A stretch of DNA of 64,000 bases from Castellaniella sp. (GCA_019104865.1 JAHRWZ010000036.1:1-64000), one strand, 5' to 3'; counted from the stretch's first letter, positions 47,499 to 57,778 are shown. The notes: generated by a model from the sequence alone, not told the origin. Made by a program: numbers and translations.

Positions 47499-49871
47499 TC
47501 AGCGTTTGCCCTGCAAACGGGCGAATGCCTCCGCCATTGCGCCCTGCGGCGCGCCAGCTGCTCCATCCGGCCGCCCGCCACGCTGACCCGTACGCCCGCC
47601 AGGCTTGCCGGTGGCGGGCTTGTCCGACCGCGCGGACTGCCGCGGTTCCGGGTCGTCCTTGCGCATGCTCAGCGCGATCCGCTTGCGCGTCACGTCCACT
47701 TCCAGGACACGGACTTCGACAGTCTGCCCCACGCGCACCACGTCGCGCGGGTCCTTGACGAACTTGTCCGCCAGGGCCGACACGTGCACCAGACCGTCCT
47801 GGTGCACGCCGATGTCCACGAACGCCCCGAAGTTGGCGACGTTGCTGATGACTCCTTCCAGCACCATACCCGGCACCAGGTCCTTGATGTCGTGGACGCC
47901 TTCCTTGAAGCGGGCGGTCTTGAATTCCGGGCGGGGGTCGCGGCCGGGCTTCTCCAGCTCCGCAAAAATATCGCGCACCGTCGGCAGGCCAAAGCGTTCG
48001 TTGGTGAAGTCCGCTGGAGACAGGCCTTTCAGGGCCTGGGGCTGACCCATCAAATCCGCCGCGGGCCGGCCGGCCCGGAGCACGATCTGCTCGACCACCG
48101 GATAAGCTTCCGGGTGCACGGCGGAGGCGTCCAGCGGGTTGTCCGATCCCGGTACCCGCAGGAAGCCGGCCGCCTGCTCGAATGCCTTGTCGCCGAAACG
48201 CGGGACCTCGAGCAGTGCCCGGCGGTTGGCGAAGGCGCCATGCGCCTCGCGCCACTGGACGATGTTGCGCGCCAGTGTCGCATTCAGACCCGAGACTCGC
48301 GTCAGCAGCGGCGCCGAGGCGGTGTTGACGTCGACCCCGACCGCATTGACGCAGTCCTCGACGACGGTGTCCAGGGATCGTGCGAGTTCGCGCTGATTCA
48401 CGTCGTGCTGATACTGGCCCACGCCGATCGCCTTGGGTTCGATCTTGACCAGCTCGGCCAGCGGATCCTGCAGCCGACGGGCGATGGACACCGCGCCGCG
48501 CAGGCTGACGTCCAGCTCCGGGAATTCCTGGGCAGCCAATTCCGACGCGGAATAGACCGAGGCCCCGGCTTCAGAGACCACGATGCGGTCGAACTTCAGC
48601 TCGGGATGGCGTTCCTGCAAGGCTGCCACCAGACGTTCGGTTTCCCGCGATGCCGTGCCGTTGCCAATGGCGACTAGAGGGATCTTGTGGCGGCTCATCA
48701 CGGCCGCGAGCGCACGCAGGCTGCCCTCGACGTCGCGGCGCGGTTCGAAGGGGTAGATGGTGACGGTGTCCAGCAGCTTGCCGGTGGCGTCGATCGCGGC
48801 GACTTTCACGCCGGTGCGGATGCCGGGATCGAGCCCCAGGACGGCCTTGGGGCCGGCGGGCGCTGCCAGCAGCAGGTCCTTCAGGTTGGCGGCAAAGACC
48901 CGGATCGCTTCCGTTTCCGCGGATTCGCGCAGGCGGCCGATCAGTTCCGTCTCGAAGGCGGTCAGCAGTTTCACGCGCCAGGTCCAGCGGCAGACATCGG
49001 CCAGCCAGTGCTGACGCGCGTTCGCCTGGGCGTCGAAGCGGGCATCGATCCGCAGCACGTCGGCCACGCGAACCATGCAGGGGTGCGGCGTCAGGGCTTC
49101 CTGCTCGGCGTCCAGACCCAGGCGCAGGTCCAGGATGCCTTGCTGGCGGCCGCGCAGCAGGGCCAGGATGCGGTGCGAGGGCAGGGTGCGCAGGGTTTCG
49201 CTGAAATCGAACCAGTCGCGGAATTTCTCACCCTCGGTTTCCTTGCCGGCAACCACCTGGGCGTAGATTCGGCCCGTATTCCAGAGTTCGCTGCGCAGGC
49301 TCTCCAGCAGCGGCGCGTGCTCGGCGAAGCGCTCGGCCAGGATATCGCGGGCTCCGTTGAGCACCGCCTTGGCATCGGCGAAACCGGCGTCGGCGTTCAG
49401 GTAGCCGGTCGCCAGGCTTTCGGGGTCTGCGGCAGGGTCGTCCAGCAGGCGGTCGGCCAGTGGCTCCAGGCCGGCTTCGCGGGCAATCTGGGCACGGGTG
49501 CGGCGTTTGGGTTTGTAGGGGGCGTACAGGTCCTCCAGCCGCTGCTTGCTGTCGGCGGCCAGGATCTGTGCCTGCAGGGTGTCGTCCAGCTTGCCTTGCT
49601 GGGTGATCGAGTCCAGGATCGCGATGCGCCGGCCTTCCAGTTCGCGGATGTAGAGCAGCCGGACTTCCAGCTGCCGCAGGACCGTGTCGTCCAGCCCGCC
49701 GGTGGCTTCCTTGCGGTAGCGCGCAATGAAGGGGACGGTCGCACCAGAGTCGAGCAGGTCGACGGCGGCCGCGATCTGGGTCGGCCGGGCATCCAGTTCG
49801 GCGGTCAGCAGCCGCAGCACGCGGGCCGGGTCGACTGCATGGATGGATGATGTCGGAGAAGTCGTGGACAT
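47499..49871 (-). CDS. tex: Tex-family RNA-binding transcription accessory protein
   Basis: A 790-residue protein of the Tex family (cytoplasmic, nucleic acid binding; in Bordetella tex affects toxin gene expression). Visible are the N-terminal [15 protein letters not shown] motif, the YqgF-like core [18 protein letters not shown], helix-hairpin-helix region (about 500-560, [21 protein letters not shown]), and an S1 RNA-binding domain (about 648-720, [21 protein letters not shown]). The C-terminal 60 residues are Gly/Arg/Pro-rich. Length matches the family. Confidence 0.95.
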   Translation of the reverse strand: MSTTSPTSSIHAVDPARVLRLLTAELDARPTQIAAAVDLLDSGATVPFIARYRKEATGGLDDTVLRQLEVRLLYIRELEGRRIAILDSITQQGKLDDTLQAQILAADSKQRLEDLYAPYKPKRRTRAQIAREAGLEPLADRLLDDPAADPESLATGYLNADAGFADAKAVLNGARDILAERFAEHAPLLESLRSELWNTGRIYAQVVAGKETEGEKFRDWFDFSETLRTLPSHRILALLRGRQQGILDLRLGLDAEQEALTPHPCMVRVADVLRIDARFDAQANARQHWLADVCRWTWRVKLLTAFETELIGRLRESAETEAIRVFAANLKDLLLAAPAGPKAVLGLDPGIRTGVKVAAIDATGKLLDTVTIYPFEPRRDVEGSLRALAAVMSRHKIPLVAIGNGTASRETERLVAALQERHPELKFDRIVVSEAGASVYSASELAAQEFPELDVSLRGAVSIARRLQDPLAELVKIEPKAIGVGQYQHDVNQRELARSLDTVVEDCVNAVGVDVNTASAPLLTRVSGLNATLARNIVQWREAHGAFANRRALLEVPRFGDKAFEQAAGFLRVPGSDNPLDASAVHPEAYPVVEQIVLRAGRPAADLMGQPQALKGLSPADFTNERFGLPTVRDIFAELEKPGRDPRPEFKTARFKEGVHDIKDLVPGMVLEGVISNVANFGAFVDIGVHQDGLVHVSALADKFVKDPRDVVRVGQTVEVRVLEVDVTRKRIALSMRKDDPEPRQSARSDKPATGKPGGRTGQRGGRPDGAAGAPQGAMAEAFARLQGKR

Positions 49872-49934
49872 GGGGACGTCCTAAAATGCGGGTTCAAGCG
49901 GCGCATTTTGCCATAGCACGCGTGCGGGCGATAA

Positions 49935-51992
49935 ATGTCCCAGGGTCCCCAGGCCATGGAGTCCCTGGCGTATCATCCCCGGACTTCACCCATTGACCCG
50001 GCTGTTTCCTTGATGCTGACTGACGATCTGAACGACATTTTCGGCCCTGACGGTCCGCTGGCCCGGCAACTGCCGGGCTATGCGCCGCGCACGGCCCAGC
50101 AGGAACTGTCGGCCGCCATCCAGGAAACGATCGACACCAGCCGCGTGCTGATTGCCGAGGCCGGGACAGGGACCGGCAAGACCTGGGCTTATCTGGTGCC
50201 GGCCTTCCTGTCCGGGGACAAGGTGCTGGTGTCGACCGGGACCCGTACCCTGCAGGACCAGCTGTTTCGCCGGGACATCCCTCGCCTGCGCGAGGCCCTG
50301 TCCATGTCGGTGAACGTGGCGCTGCTGAAGGGGCGCAGCAATTACGTCTGCCATTACCACCTGGAACGCCTCGAGCAGGATGAGCGCGGACTCAAGTCCC
50401 GCGAGGAAGCCGCGCAGCTGCGGCAGATCCGCCAATTCACGCAGATCAGCGAAAGCGGCGACAAGGCCGATCTGCCGTCCGTCCCCGAGACGGCGGACAT
50501 CTGGAACCGGGTGACGTCCACGCGTGAAAACTGCCTGGGACAGGAATGTCCCTACGTGCGTGACTGCTTCTTGCTGAAGGCTCGCCGCCATGCCCAGGAA
50601 GCCGACGTCGTGGTGGTCAACCATGCGCTTTTCATGGCGGATCTGGCCCTGCGCGAGGAGGGCATTCCCGATCTGCTGCCGGAAACCCGCTTGGTCGTGT
50701 TCGACGAAGCGCACCAGTTGCCCGAGACCGCGACGCGCTTCCTGGGACAAAGCCTGTCCCTGCATCAGGTGCTGGACTGCGCCCGTCTGGCCGAAGCCGC
50801 AGGCCTGGCCCATGCGCGCGAGACGGTTCGCTGGAGCGACCTGTGCCGGGCGCTGGAATCCGCCGCGCGCGAATTGCGGCTGGTCAGCGCGCCTGTCGGT
50901 CGGATGCCCGGCGGGCGGGCGACCTTCGACCAGATTCCCGATTCAGCGGCGTTCGACCTCGCGCTCGATCAGTTGGCGCAGGCACTCGATGCCTTGGCGG
51001 AGTCGCTGGGCACGCAGGAAGAGCGTCATCCGGATCTGGCCGCCGCCGCCCGCACAGCACGTACGTTGCGTGCGCGCCTGCTGCAGTGGGCCGAGCCACC
51101 CCGAGGAGAGCCGGAACCGGCCGATCAGGCCGCCGTGCGCTGGATCGAGCACAGTCAGCATTCCGTGCGGCTGCATCGGGCGCCCCTGTCGGTGGCCCGT
51201 ATTTTTTCCGGATTCCGGCGCCCGGATCAGGCGTGGGTGCTGACGTCGGCGACGCTGTCGGTGCGCGGGAATTTCGGGCATTTTCAGCATCAGCTCGGCC
51301 TGCACGATGCGCAGACCGCCAGTTGGTCCTCGCCCTTCGACTATCCAGCCCAGGGGCTGCTGTATGTGCCAGGTACCCTGCCATGGCCCAATGACCCAGG
51401 TTTCATCGACGCTTTCACCCAGGCGCTGCTGCCTCTGGTCGATGCTTGTGCCGGCGGTGTGCTGGTGCTGTGCACCACACTGCGCGCCGTCGATCGCGTG
51501 GCGGATCAGCTGTTGCGTGGTCTGCTGTCCTCGGATCGGCCGGTCATGCGCCAAGGCGAGGCCACGCGCGGCGTACTCCTGGAACGCTTCCGGGCGGCGG
51601 GCAATGCGGTGCTGGTGGGCAGCACCAGTTTCTGGGAAGGCATCGACGTGCCGGGGGATGCGCTGACGTTGGTGGCGATCGACAAGCTGCCCTTTGCGCC
51701 GCCCGACGATCCGGTGCTGGAAGCCCGGTTGAACGCCTGCCGCGCCGAAGGCGGCAATCCCTTCATGGAATACCAGTTGCCTCAGGCCGCACTGCTGTTG
51801 AAGCAGGGTGCTGGACGCCTGATCCGGTCGGAACAGGACTGGGGCGTCCTGATGGTGGGTGATGGCCGGCTGGTGGACAAGCCCTACGGCCGGCTGCTGT
51901 GGCAGGGCCTGCCGCCCTTCGCGCGTACGCGGGAGGCCGCCGTCGCGCTGGATTTTTTGGCGAACCCCCCGGTGGACGTCAAAGCCAGTTGA
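49935..51992 (+). CDS. DinG/YoaA-type ATP-dependent DNA helicase
   Basis: Superfamily 2 iron-sulfur DNA helicase, up to 685 residues. Walker A is AEAGTGTGKTWAY and the DEAH box is VFDEAHQLPE. Between them four cysteines (YVCHYH, then ENCLGQECPYVRDC) provide the 4Fe-4S site. C-terminal helicase motifs include GSTSFWEGIDVPGD and QGAGRLIRSEQDWG. Starts at 49935, 49956 and 50013 are all in frame and none has a strong ribosome binding site; family similarity begins around 50013 (MLTDDLNDIFG). Its 3' end overlaps the convergent bamD by 14 bases. Confidence 0.9.
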   Translation: MSQGPQAMESLAYHPRTSPIDPAVSLMLTDDLNDIFGPDGPLARQLPGYAPRTAQQELSAAIQETIDTSRVLIAEAGTGTGKTWAYLVPAFLSGDKVLVSTGTRTLQDQLFRRDIPRLREALSMSVNVALLKGRSNYVCHYHLERLEQDERGLKSREEAAQLRQIRQFTQISESGDKADLPSVPETADIWNRVTSTRENCLGQECPYVRDCFLLKARRHAQEADVVVVNHALFMADLALREEGIPDLLPETRLVVFDEAHQLPETATRFLGQSLSLHQVLDCARLAEAAGLAHARETVRWSDLCRALESAARELRLVSAPVGRMPGGRATFDQIPDSAAFDLALDQLAQALDALAESLGTQEERHPDLAAAARTARTLRARLLQWAEPPRGEPEPADQAAVRWIEHSQHSVRLHRAPLSVARIFSGFRRPDQAWVLTSATLSVRGNFGHFQHQLGLHDAQTASWSSPFDYPAQGLLYVPGTLPWPNDPGFIDAFTQALLPLVDACAGGVLVLCTTLRAVDRVADQLLRGLLSSDRPVMRQGEATRGVLLERFRAAGNAVLVGSTSFWEGIDVPGDALTLVAIDKLPFAPPDDPVLEARLNACRAEGGNPFMEYQLPQAALLLKQGAGRLIRSEQDWGVLMVGDGRLVDKPYGRLLWQGLPPFARTREAAVALDFLANPPVDVKAS

Positions 51993-52818
51993 CCGGGTTC
52001 CAGTAGTTCTTCGGCTCGTTCAGGCCCTGTTTGTAGTATTTGCTGTTGGGGAAGTTCTTGTCGAGCACGCGCTTAGCGTCGTCGGCCAGTTTCGGCAGAT
52101 CCAGCTTCTGGTAGCTGATCATCATCAGGTAGAGCGCCTTTTCCACGATCGGGGCGCCTTCGAAGTCGGTAACGACCTTCTGGGCCCGGTTGGCGGCTGC
52201 CACGTAGGCGCCGCGTTCGTAGTAGTACTGGGCGACGTGGACTTCGTTTTCGGCAATCGTGTTGACCAGCCAGGCGACGCGCTTGCGCGCATCGAGCGTA
52301 TAGCGACTGTCGGGGTAGCGCTTGATCAGTTCGTTGAAGGCTTCGTAGGATTCGCGCAGGCCCTTCGGATCGCGCTCGCTGGGGTCCTGGCGGGTGATGT
52401 TTGACAGGATCGCGCTGGGCGGCGTGAAGGTGATCATACCCTTCAGGTAGAGCATGTAGTCGGTTCCCGGATGGTTCGGATACTGCTGCATGAAGCGGTC
52501 GATGGCGGCCTTTGCCTGTTCGGGTTCCTCGTCCTTCCAGTTGACATAGGCCTGGTCGATCAGGGCCTGCTGGGCGTAGATGCCGAAGGGGTAGCGTGCC
52601 TCGAGGGCTTCCAGGTTCTTGCGGGCGTCGGACCAGCTGCCGGCACTCATGTCGGTGCGGGACTGACTATAAAGACGCTCGGCGCTCCAGCCGGCGGTGG
52701 GATCCACGTTTCCGGAGGTGGAACTGCAGCCTGCTACCAGTGCCAGGAACAGGCCGGCCAGGGCCAGTCGGGCAGGGGACGGCAGGGATTTCAGGAAAAC
52801 GGGTGCATGCACGGCCAC
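51979..52818 (-). CDS. bamD: Outer membrane protein assembly factor BamD
   Basis: Essential lipoprotein of the BAM complex that inserts beta-barrel proteins into the outer membrane. The 279-residue protein has a lipobox (LVAGC, Cys31) and tetratricopeptide repeats, with family segments YPFGIYAQQALIDQAYVNW and QQYPNHPGTDYMLYLKGM. The C-terminal end overlaps the end of the convergent helicase gene. It is divergent from rluD, the common arrangement in beta- and gammaproteobacteria. Confidence 0.95.
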   Translation of the reverse strand: MAVHAPVFLKSLPSPARLALAGLFLALVAGCSSTSGNVDPTAGWSAERLYSQSRTDMSAGSWSDARKNLEALEARYPFGIYAQQALIDQAYVNWKDEEPEQAKAAIDRFMQQYPNHPGTDYMLYLKGMITFTPPSAILSNITRQDPSERDPKGLRESYEAFNELIKRYPDSRYTLDARKRVAWLVNTIAENEVHVAQYYYERGAYVAAANRAQKVVTDFEGAPIVEKALYLMMISYQKLDLPKLADDAKRVLDKNFPNSKYYKQGLNEPKNYWNPVNWL

Positions 52819-52873
52819 GGGGCATCCTTGATCAAGGTGTTAGCATTGTCGGCAGATTATATGATTTGTCGCC

Positions 52874-53839
52874 ATGCCTGACACAGAGTTCGCCACCGAG
52901 GACGCCGGCCCTGAAGAGCCCGAGCTGTTCGAGCTTCCCCTGCACGTTCTGCCGGACCGCCTGGACAAGGTGCTCGCCCGCCTTTTGCCGCAGCATTCCC
53001 GTAGCCGGCTGCAGTCCTGGATCGAGGACGGTCACGTCCGGGTCGACGGCGCGGTGGGCAAGATCCGCACCCGTGTGGGGCCCGGTGCCCGCATCCAGGT
53101 CTGGCCCCAGCGGGCCCCCGAGGATCTGGCGTTCACGCCCGAAGACGTGGCGTTCGATGTCGTGGCCGACGCGCCAGACTGGATCGTGGTGAACAAGCCT
53201 GCGGGCCTGGTGACGCATCCAGGGGCCGGGAATTGGCACGGCACACTGCTCAACGGTCTGCTGCATCGCTACCCGGAATTGCTGCACGTGGCGCGGGCGG
53301 GGATTGTGCACCGCCTGGACAAGGACACCTCGGGTCTGCTGGTGGTGGCTCGCACGGATACCGCTCAGACCCATCTGGTGCGGCAATTGCAGGCGCGCAC
53401 GGTCAGACGCGAATACTGCGCGCTGGTGCATGGCGCCCTGAAAGGCGAGGGGACGGTTGACGCTCCCATCGGCCGCGACGCACGGGTGCCGGTGCGCATG
53501 AGCGCGGACCGCCCCATCGCGCCCAAGCCGGCCGTGACGCACTATGCCGCCCAGATGCTGGGTCATTGCGATGATGCCAGCATTTCCGAGGTCGTCTGTC
53601 GGCTGGAAACCGGCCGCACGCACCAGATCCGCGTGCATATGGCGTTATTGCGCCATCCGTTGCTGGGCGACACGCTCTACGGCGGCAGCACGCTTGCCGG
53701 GGCCGAGCGCCAGATGCTGCATGCGCGCGCGCTCAGCTTTCAGGACCCGGGCAGCGGGCAGTGGCAGTCCTTTTTCGCCGATCCGCCGGACGATTTCCGC
53801 GCGGTGCGCGACCGGATCCAGTGGGATGAGGGGACCTGA
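52874..53839 (+). CDS. rluD: Ribosomal large subunit pseudouridine synthase D
   Basis: Modifies uridines of 23S rRNA helix 69. The 321-residue protein has an N-terminal S4 domain (about 25-75; LDKVLARLLPQHSRSRLQSWI) and the RluA-type catalytic domain with GIVHRLDKDTSGLLVVA, where Asp149 is the nucleophile. RTHQIRVHMALLRHPLLGD follows near the end. Its stop overlaps the start of pgeF (TGATG), a conserved pairing. Confidence 0.95.
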   Translation: MPDTEFATEDAGPEEPELFELPLHVLPDRLDKVLARLLPQHSRSRLQSWIEDGHVRVDGAVGKIRTRVGPGARIQVWPQRAPEDLAFTPEDVAFDVVADAPDWIVVNKPAGLVTHPGAGNWHGTLLNGLLHRYPELLHVARAGIVHRLDKDTSGLLVVARTDTAQTHLVRQLQARTVRREYCALVHGALKGEGTVDAPIGRDARVPVRMSADRPIAPKPAVTHYAAQMLGHCDDASISEVVCRLETGRTHQIRVHMALLRHPLLGDTLYGGSTLAGAERQMLHARALSFQDPGSGQWQSFFADPPDDFRAVRDRIQWDEGT

Positions 53840-54663
53840 TGAGGACAGTCGAGTGGGCCAACGGCCTGACGGGGGTAACTGGCGAACCGTGGACCGGTGT
53901 GCGGTATTTCTGCACGTGGCGCACCGGTGGCGTAAGCGCCGCACCCTGGGACAGCCTGAATCTGGGATTGCACGTCGGTGACGACCCGGCTGCCGTGCAG
54001 GAAAATCGGGCTCGCTTGAGGGCCGGACTGCCGGGCGATCCCCTCTGGCTGAATCAGGTGCACGGCACGGACGTCCGCGAGGATCCGTCCTCGTTGCGCG
54101 ACGACGGGGCCATTCAGGTGGCCTGCCCGGCGGACGTGGGGCGCGTCGAATCGCGATCGGCCGACGCGGCGCCCTGCGCGGATGCGGCGGCCACGATGCG
54201 CCGGGGCCGGCCGCTTGCGATCATGACCGCGGACTGCCTGCCGGTGGTGCTGGCCGACGAGGAAGGGACCGTGCTGGGGGTTGCGCATGCCGGCTGGCGC
54301 GGGCTTGCCGCGGGTGTCCTGGAGAACACCCTGTCCGCCATGCGACGGCAGGCTCCTCAGGCATCCGGTTGGCGGGCCTGGATCGGGCCGGGTATCGGGC
54401 CGACCGCCTTCGAGGTCGGCGATGACGTGCGCTCGGCCTTCGTGGACGGACATTCCGCGCTGGCGGCGTATTTCAGTGCCCGCCAGGACAGCGACCGCTG
54501 GCTGGCCGACCTTGCCGGGCTGGCCGCCTGGCGGTTGACGCAGGCGGGGGTGGGGCGTGTGGAAAATAGCGGCGAATGCACCTATCGCCAAGCGGATCGG
54601 TATTTTTCCTACCGGCGACAGGCGCGCACGGGGCGCCAGGCCACGCTGGCCTGGCTGGTATGA
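53839..54663 (+). CDS. pgeF: Peptidoglycan editing factor PgeF (YfiH family)
   Basis: Zinc-dependent enzyme proposed to remove mis-incorporated amino acids from peptidoglycan precursors. The 274-residue protein shows the metal/catalytic set NQVHGTDV, TADCLPVVLAD and HAGWRGLAAGV, plus the ending SGECTYRQADRYFSYRR. The loop at about 90-120 is Ala/Asp-rich and slightly longer than in E. coli YfiH. Translational coupling to rluD is likely because of the one-base overlap. Confidence 0.92.
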   Translation: MRTVEWANGLTGVTGEPWTGVRYFCTWRTGGVSAAPWDSLNLGLHVGDDPAAVQENRARLRAGLPGDPLWLNQVHGTDVREDPSSLRDDGAIQVACPADVGRVESRSADAAPCADAAATMRRGRPLAIMTADCLPVVLADEEGTVLGVAHAGWRGLAAGVLENTLSAMRRQAPQASGWRAWIGPGIGPTAFEVGDDVRSAFVDGHSALAAYFSARQDSDRWLADLAGLAAWRLTQAGVGRVENSGECTYRQADRYFSYRRQARTGRQATLAWLV

Positions 54664-54799
54664 TCACGAAAACGAACGTCATACGGCGGTCTCTGGTTCC
54701 TAGCGACTTACCCGGATTGACGCGGCAAGCCAGTATGTCAGAATGAATCACACATAAGGGCACGAAATCCTTAGGGGTTTCGCCAGGGCGGGGGGCGCA

Positions 54800-56419
54800 G
54801 TGGGCGATACGAATTCATCTCGACGGTTAATGCCGCCCGGTGTTTCGTCGGAACGCCTGGCCGCCATCCAGTCCGATTTTCTGCAGGCCTGGCAGTCTCT
54901 GCTGGATCAGACCCGTCAGGGGGCATTGACGCCGCTATCCGACCGGCGCTTTTCCTCGGACGCCTGGTCGACGAATCCTCAGGCGCTGTTTTCCGCCCAC
55001 GCCTATCTGATCATGACCGACGCCCTGCAGCGCCTGGCACAGGCTGCGGACGTGGGCGACGCCGCGCGTGAACGCCTGCAATTTTCGGTCATGCAGTGGG
55101 TCGAGGCCGCCGCGCCGTCGAATTTCCTGGCCAGCAATCCCGATGCCCTGCGAACGCTCGTGCGCACGCAGGGGGATTCGCTGCAGCAGGGGCTGGCAAA
55201 CCTGGTGACTGATTTGCGCCGACGCCGGATCACCCAGACGGACGAATCCGCCTTCGTGCCGGGGGAAAATCTGGCCATCACGCCCGGCGCCGTCGTCTAC
55301 GAAACCCCCCTCATGCAGGTGATCCAGTATCGCCCGCAGACCACGCAGGTGCATCAGATCCCCCTGCTGATGGTCCCTCCTTGCATCAACAAGTACTACA
55401 TCCTGGACCTGCAGCCGGCCAATTCCCTCGTGCGCCATGCCCTGCAAGCAGGCTTTCAGGTCTACATGATCTCCTGGCGCAATCCGCGCCCGGGCGACAC
55501 GGACGGCATCGATACCCGCACCTGGGACGACTACATCCAGGACGGCGTGCTGCGCGCCATCCAGGTTGTGCAGGATATCAGCCGGCAGCCCCGGATCAAT
55601 GCCCTGGGGTTCTGTGTCGGGGGTACGCTGCTGTCGACGGCGCTGGCGGTGGCCCGCGCCCGCGGCCAGGATCCGGTGGCCGCACTGACATTGCTGACCA
55701 CGTTTCTCGACTTTCGCGATACCGGCATCCTGGATGTCTTCGTCGACGAACTGCATGCCCGCACGCGCGAACAGCAGATGGGGGCGGGGGGGCTGATGAC
55801 AGCCGGCGAACTGTCCACCACTTTTTCGTTTCTGCGCCCGTCCGAACTCGTCTGGAACTACGTCGGCTCGAACTATCTGATGGGCGAATCGCCGCGGGCC
55901 TTCGACTTGCTGTCCTGGAACGCCGACGGCACGAACCTTCCTGGGCCGTTCTTCGCCTGGTATTTCCGCAACACCTACCTCGAAAACCGCCTGAAGACCG
56001 GCAAGCTGCGTGTGTGCGACCAGGTCGTCGACCTGCGCACGTTGGACATGCCCGCGTACCTGTACGCCTCGCATGACGACCACATTGTGCCCTGGGGATC
56101 GGCCTACGCCTCCACGCTCCTGTTGCGCGGACCGCTGCGCTTCGTGCTGGGTGAATCCGGCCACATCGCCGGCGTCGTCAATCCGCCCGAACGAGGTCGC
56201 CGGGGTTACTGGACAGGGGCGGATGCGGCGCTACCCAGCGACCCGGCCGACTGGCTCGCATCCGCCACGCATGCGCGCGGCAGCTGGTGGCCCGACTGGC
56301 TGGCCTGGCTGGCCGACCATTCGGGGCCTGTGCGCCGGGCCGGTCGCGCCCTGGGAAATCGATACTATCCCATCATAGAGCCCGCCCCCGGGCGCTATGT
56401 CAAAGTAAAAGCAGACTGA
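54800..56419 (+). CDS. phaC: Poly(3-hydroxyalkanoate) synthase, class I
   Basis: Polyester synthase, 539 residues. The nucleophile is Cys272 in GFCVGG, the aspartate lies in YASHDDHIVPW and the histidine in GESGHIAGVVNPP. PhaC segments CINKYYILDLQPANSLVRHAL and SWNADGTNLPGPFF are present. The start is a GTG at 54800 with a G-rich tract before it; an ATG at 54830 is the alternative. It heads a canonical plus-strand phaC-phaB-phaR set. A TTGACG/CAGAAT promoter-like pair with 16-base spacing lies at 54717-54744. Confidence 0.94.
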   Translation: MGDTNSSRRLMPPGVSSERLAAIQSDFLQAWQSLLDQTRQGALTPLSDRRFSSDAWSTNPQALFSAHAYLIMTDALQRLAQAADVGDAARERLQFSVMQWVEAAAPSNFLASNPDALRTLVRTQGDSLQQGLANLVTDLRRRRITQTDESAFVPGENLAITPGAVVYETPLMQVIQYRPQTTQVHQIPLLMVPPCINKYYILDLQPANSLVRHALQAGFQVYMISWRNPRPGDTDGIDTRTWDDYIQDGVLRAIQVVQDISRQPRINALGFCVGGTLLSTALAVARARGQDPVAALTLLTTFLDFRDTGILDVFVDELHARTREQQMGAGGLMTAGELSTTFSFLRPSELVWNYVGSNYLMGESPRAFDLLSWNADGTNLPGPFFAWYFRNTYLENRLKTGKLRVCDQVVDLRTLDMPAYLYASHDDHIVPWGSAYASTLLLRGPLRFVLGESGHIAGVVNPPERGRRGYWTGADAALPSDPADWLASATHARGSWWPDWLAWLADHSGPVRRAGRALGNRYYPIIEPAPGRYVKVKAD

Positions 56420-56430
56420 AGGAGAACCCT

Positions 56431-57168
56431 ATGAGCGGAAAATTGGCGTATGTGACAGGCGGCATGGGCGGGATCGGCACATCGATCTGTCAGCGGCTGG
56501 CCAAGGAAGGCTTTACTGTGGTGGCAGGCTGCGGCCCCAGCCGGGACCACGAAAAATGGCTCGACGAGCAAGCCGCCCTGGGCTACAAATTCAATGCGTC
56601 CGTTGGCAACGTGTCCGACTGGAACTCCACGGTCCAGGCCTTCGTCCAGGTCAAGGAACAGTTCGGTCCGGTGGACGTTCTGGTGAACAATGCCGGCATC
56701 ACGCGCGACGGTGTTTTCCGCAAGATGACCCAGGAAGACTGGCGCGCGGTCATCGACACCAATTTGAACAGTCTCTTCAACGTCACCAAACAGGTGATCG
56801 ACGACATGGTCGAACGCCAATGGGGGCGGATCATCAACATCAGCTCCGTCAACGGACAGAAAGGCCAGTTCGGTCAGACCAACTATTCCACGGCCAAGGC
56901 TGGCATCCACGGCTTCACCATGGCCCTGGCACAGGAAGTCGCGGGCAAGGGGGTCACCGTCAACACCGTGTCGCCGGGCTATATCGGCACTGAAATGGTG
57001 CGTGCCATCCGCCCCGACGTGCTGGAAAAGATCGTCGCCACGATTCCGGTGAAACGCCTGGGGACGCCCGAGGAGATCGGTTCCATGGTTGCCTGGCTGG
57101 CATCGGATGACGCGGGCTTTTCGACGGGGGCGGATTTCTCGCTCAACGGCGGCCTGCACATGGGTTGA
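56431..57168 (+). CDS. phaB: Acetoacetyl-CoA reductase
   Basis: NADPH-dependent reductase giving (R)-3-hydroxybutyryl-CoA for PhaC, 245 residues. It has VTGGMGGIGTSIC, NNAGITRDGVFRKM, the catalytic serine in NISSVNGQKGQFGQ and Tyr/Lys in TNYSTAKAGIHGF, and the PhaB-type end SLNGGLHM. AAGGAG precedes the ATG, 11 bases after phaC. It is the canonical partner of the phaC at 54800; no ketothiolase gene (phaA) is present in the window. Confidence 0.95.
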   Translation: MSGKLAYVTGGMGGIGTSICQRLAKEGFTVVAGCGPSRDHEKWLDEQAALGYKFNASVGNVSDWNSTVQAFVQVKEQFGPVDVLVNNAGITRDGVFRKMTQEDWRAVIDTNLNSLFNVTKQVIDDMVERQWGRIINISSVNGQKGQFGQTNYSTAKAGIHGFTMALAQEVAGKGVTVNTVSPGYIGTEMVRAIRPDVLEKIVATIPVKRLGTPEEIGSMVAWLASDDAGFSTGADFSLNGGLHMG

Positions 57169-57173
57169 GACAG

Positions 57174-57740
57174 ATGCCACAAACGACAGCTACGCAGTCC
57201 GAGCGACTGATCAAGAAATATCCCAACCGCCGGCTCTACGATACCCAGACCAGCGCCTACATTACGCTGGCCGACATCAAACAACTGGTCCTGGATCACG
57301 CGGTGTTCCGGGTCGTCGATGCCAAAAGTGGTGACGATCTGACCCGCAGCATCCTGCTGCAGATCATCCTCGAGGAAGAATCCGGCGGCGTGCCCATGTT
57401 CTCGGCCAATGCCCTGGCCCAGATCATCCGTTTCTATGGGCATGCCATGCAGGGGGTCATGGGCACCTTCCTGGAAAAAAACATCCAGGTGCTGATGGAC
57501 ATCCAGGATCGCATGACGGAACAGTCGCAGGGACTGTATCAGCAGCACTTCGGACCCGAGGCCTGGGCGCAGCTCATGAACATGCAGACGCCTGCCCTGC
57601 AGAACATGATGAACAACTACATAGAGCAAAGCCGCAACCTGTTCGTGCAGATGCAGGATCAGATGCAGGACCAGACACGCAGCCTGTTCACCGGCTTTCC
57701 CTTCCCGAGCCAGCCCGACACAGGCAAGAAAAAGCGCTAG
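57174..57740 (+). CDS. phaR: Polyhydroxyalkanoate synthesis repressor PhaR
   Basis: DNA- and polymer-binding regulator of PHA granules that represses phasin genes until polymer accumulates. The 188-residue protein has the N-terminal DNA-binding domain (about 10-70; RLIKKYPNRRLYDTQTSAYITL) followed by the PHB-accumulation domain with FSANALAQIIRFYGHAMQGVMG. The C-terminal part is rich in Gln/Met. The ATG at 57174 follows the phaB stop by 5 bases. Confidence 0.95.
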   Translation: MPQTTATQSERLIKKYPNRRLYDTQTSAYITLADIKQLVLDHAVFRVVDAKSGDDLTRSILLQIILEEESGGVPMFSANALAQIIRFYGHAMQGVMGTFLEKNIQVLMDIQDRMTEQSQGLYQQHFGPEAWAQLMNMQTPALQNMMNNYIEQSRNLFVQMQDQMQDQTRSLFTGFPFPSQPDTGKKKR

Positions 57741-57751
57741 GCCATCGCCGG

Positions 57752-57778
57752 AACCGGGGAATCGCATTCCTCGGTTTT
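57752..57778 (+). terminator. Terminator after phaR
   Basis: AACCGGGGAAT pairs with ATTCCTCGGTT (11 pairs including one G-T) around a CGC loop and is followed by T residues. Its T-run merges with the FNR-like palindrome of the ftr promoter. Confidence 0.7.

Noticed and set aside
54763..54782. Hairpin CGAAATCC/GGGTTTCG between pgeF and phaC as a terminator
   Set aside because: Short stem with a G-T pair, no T-run and placed right before the phaC start; too weak to list.
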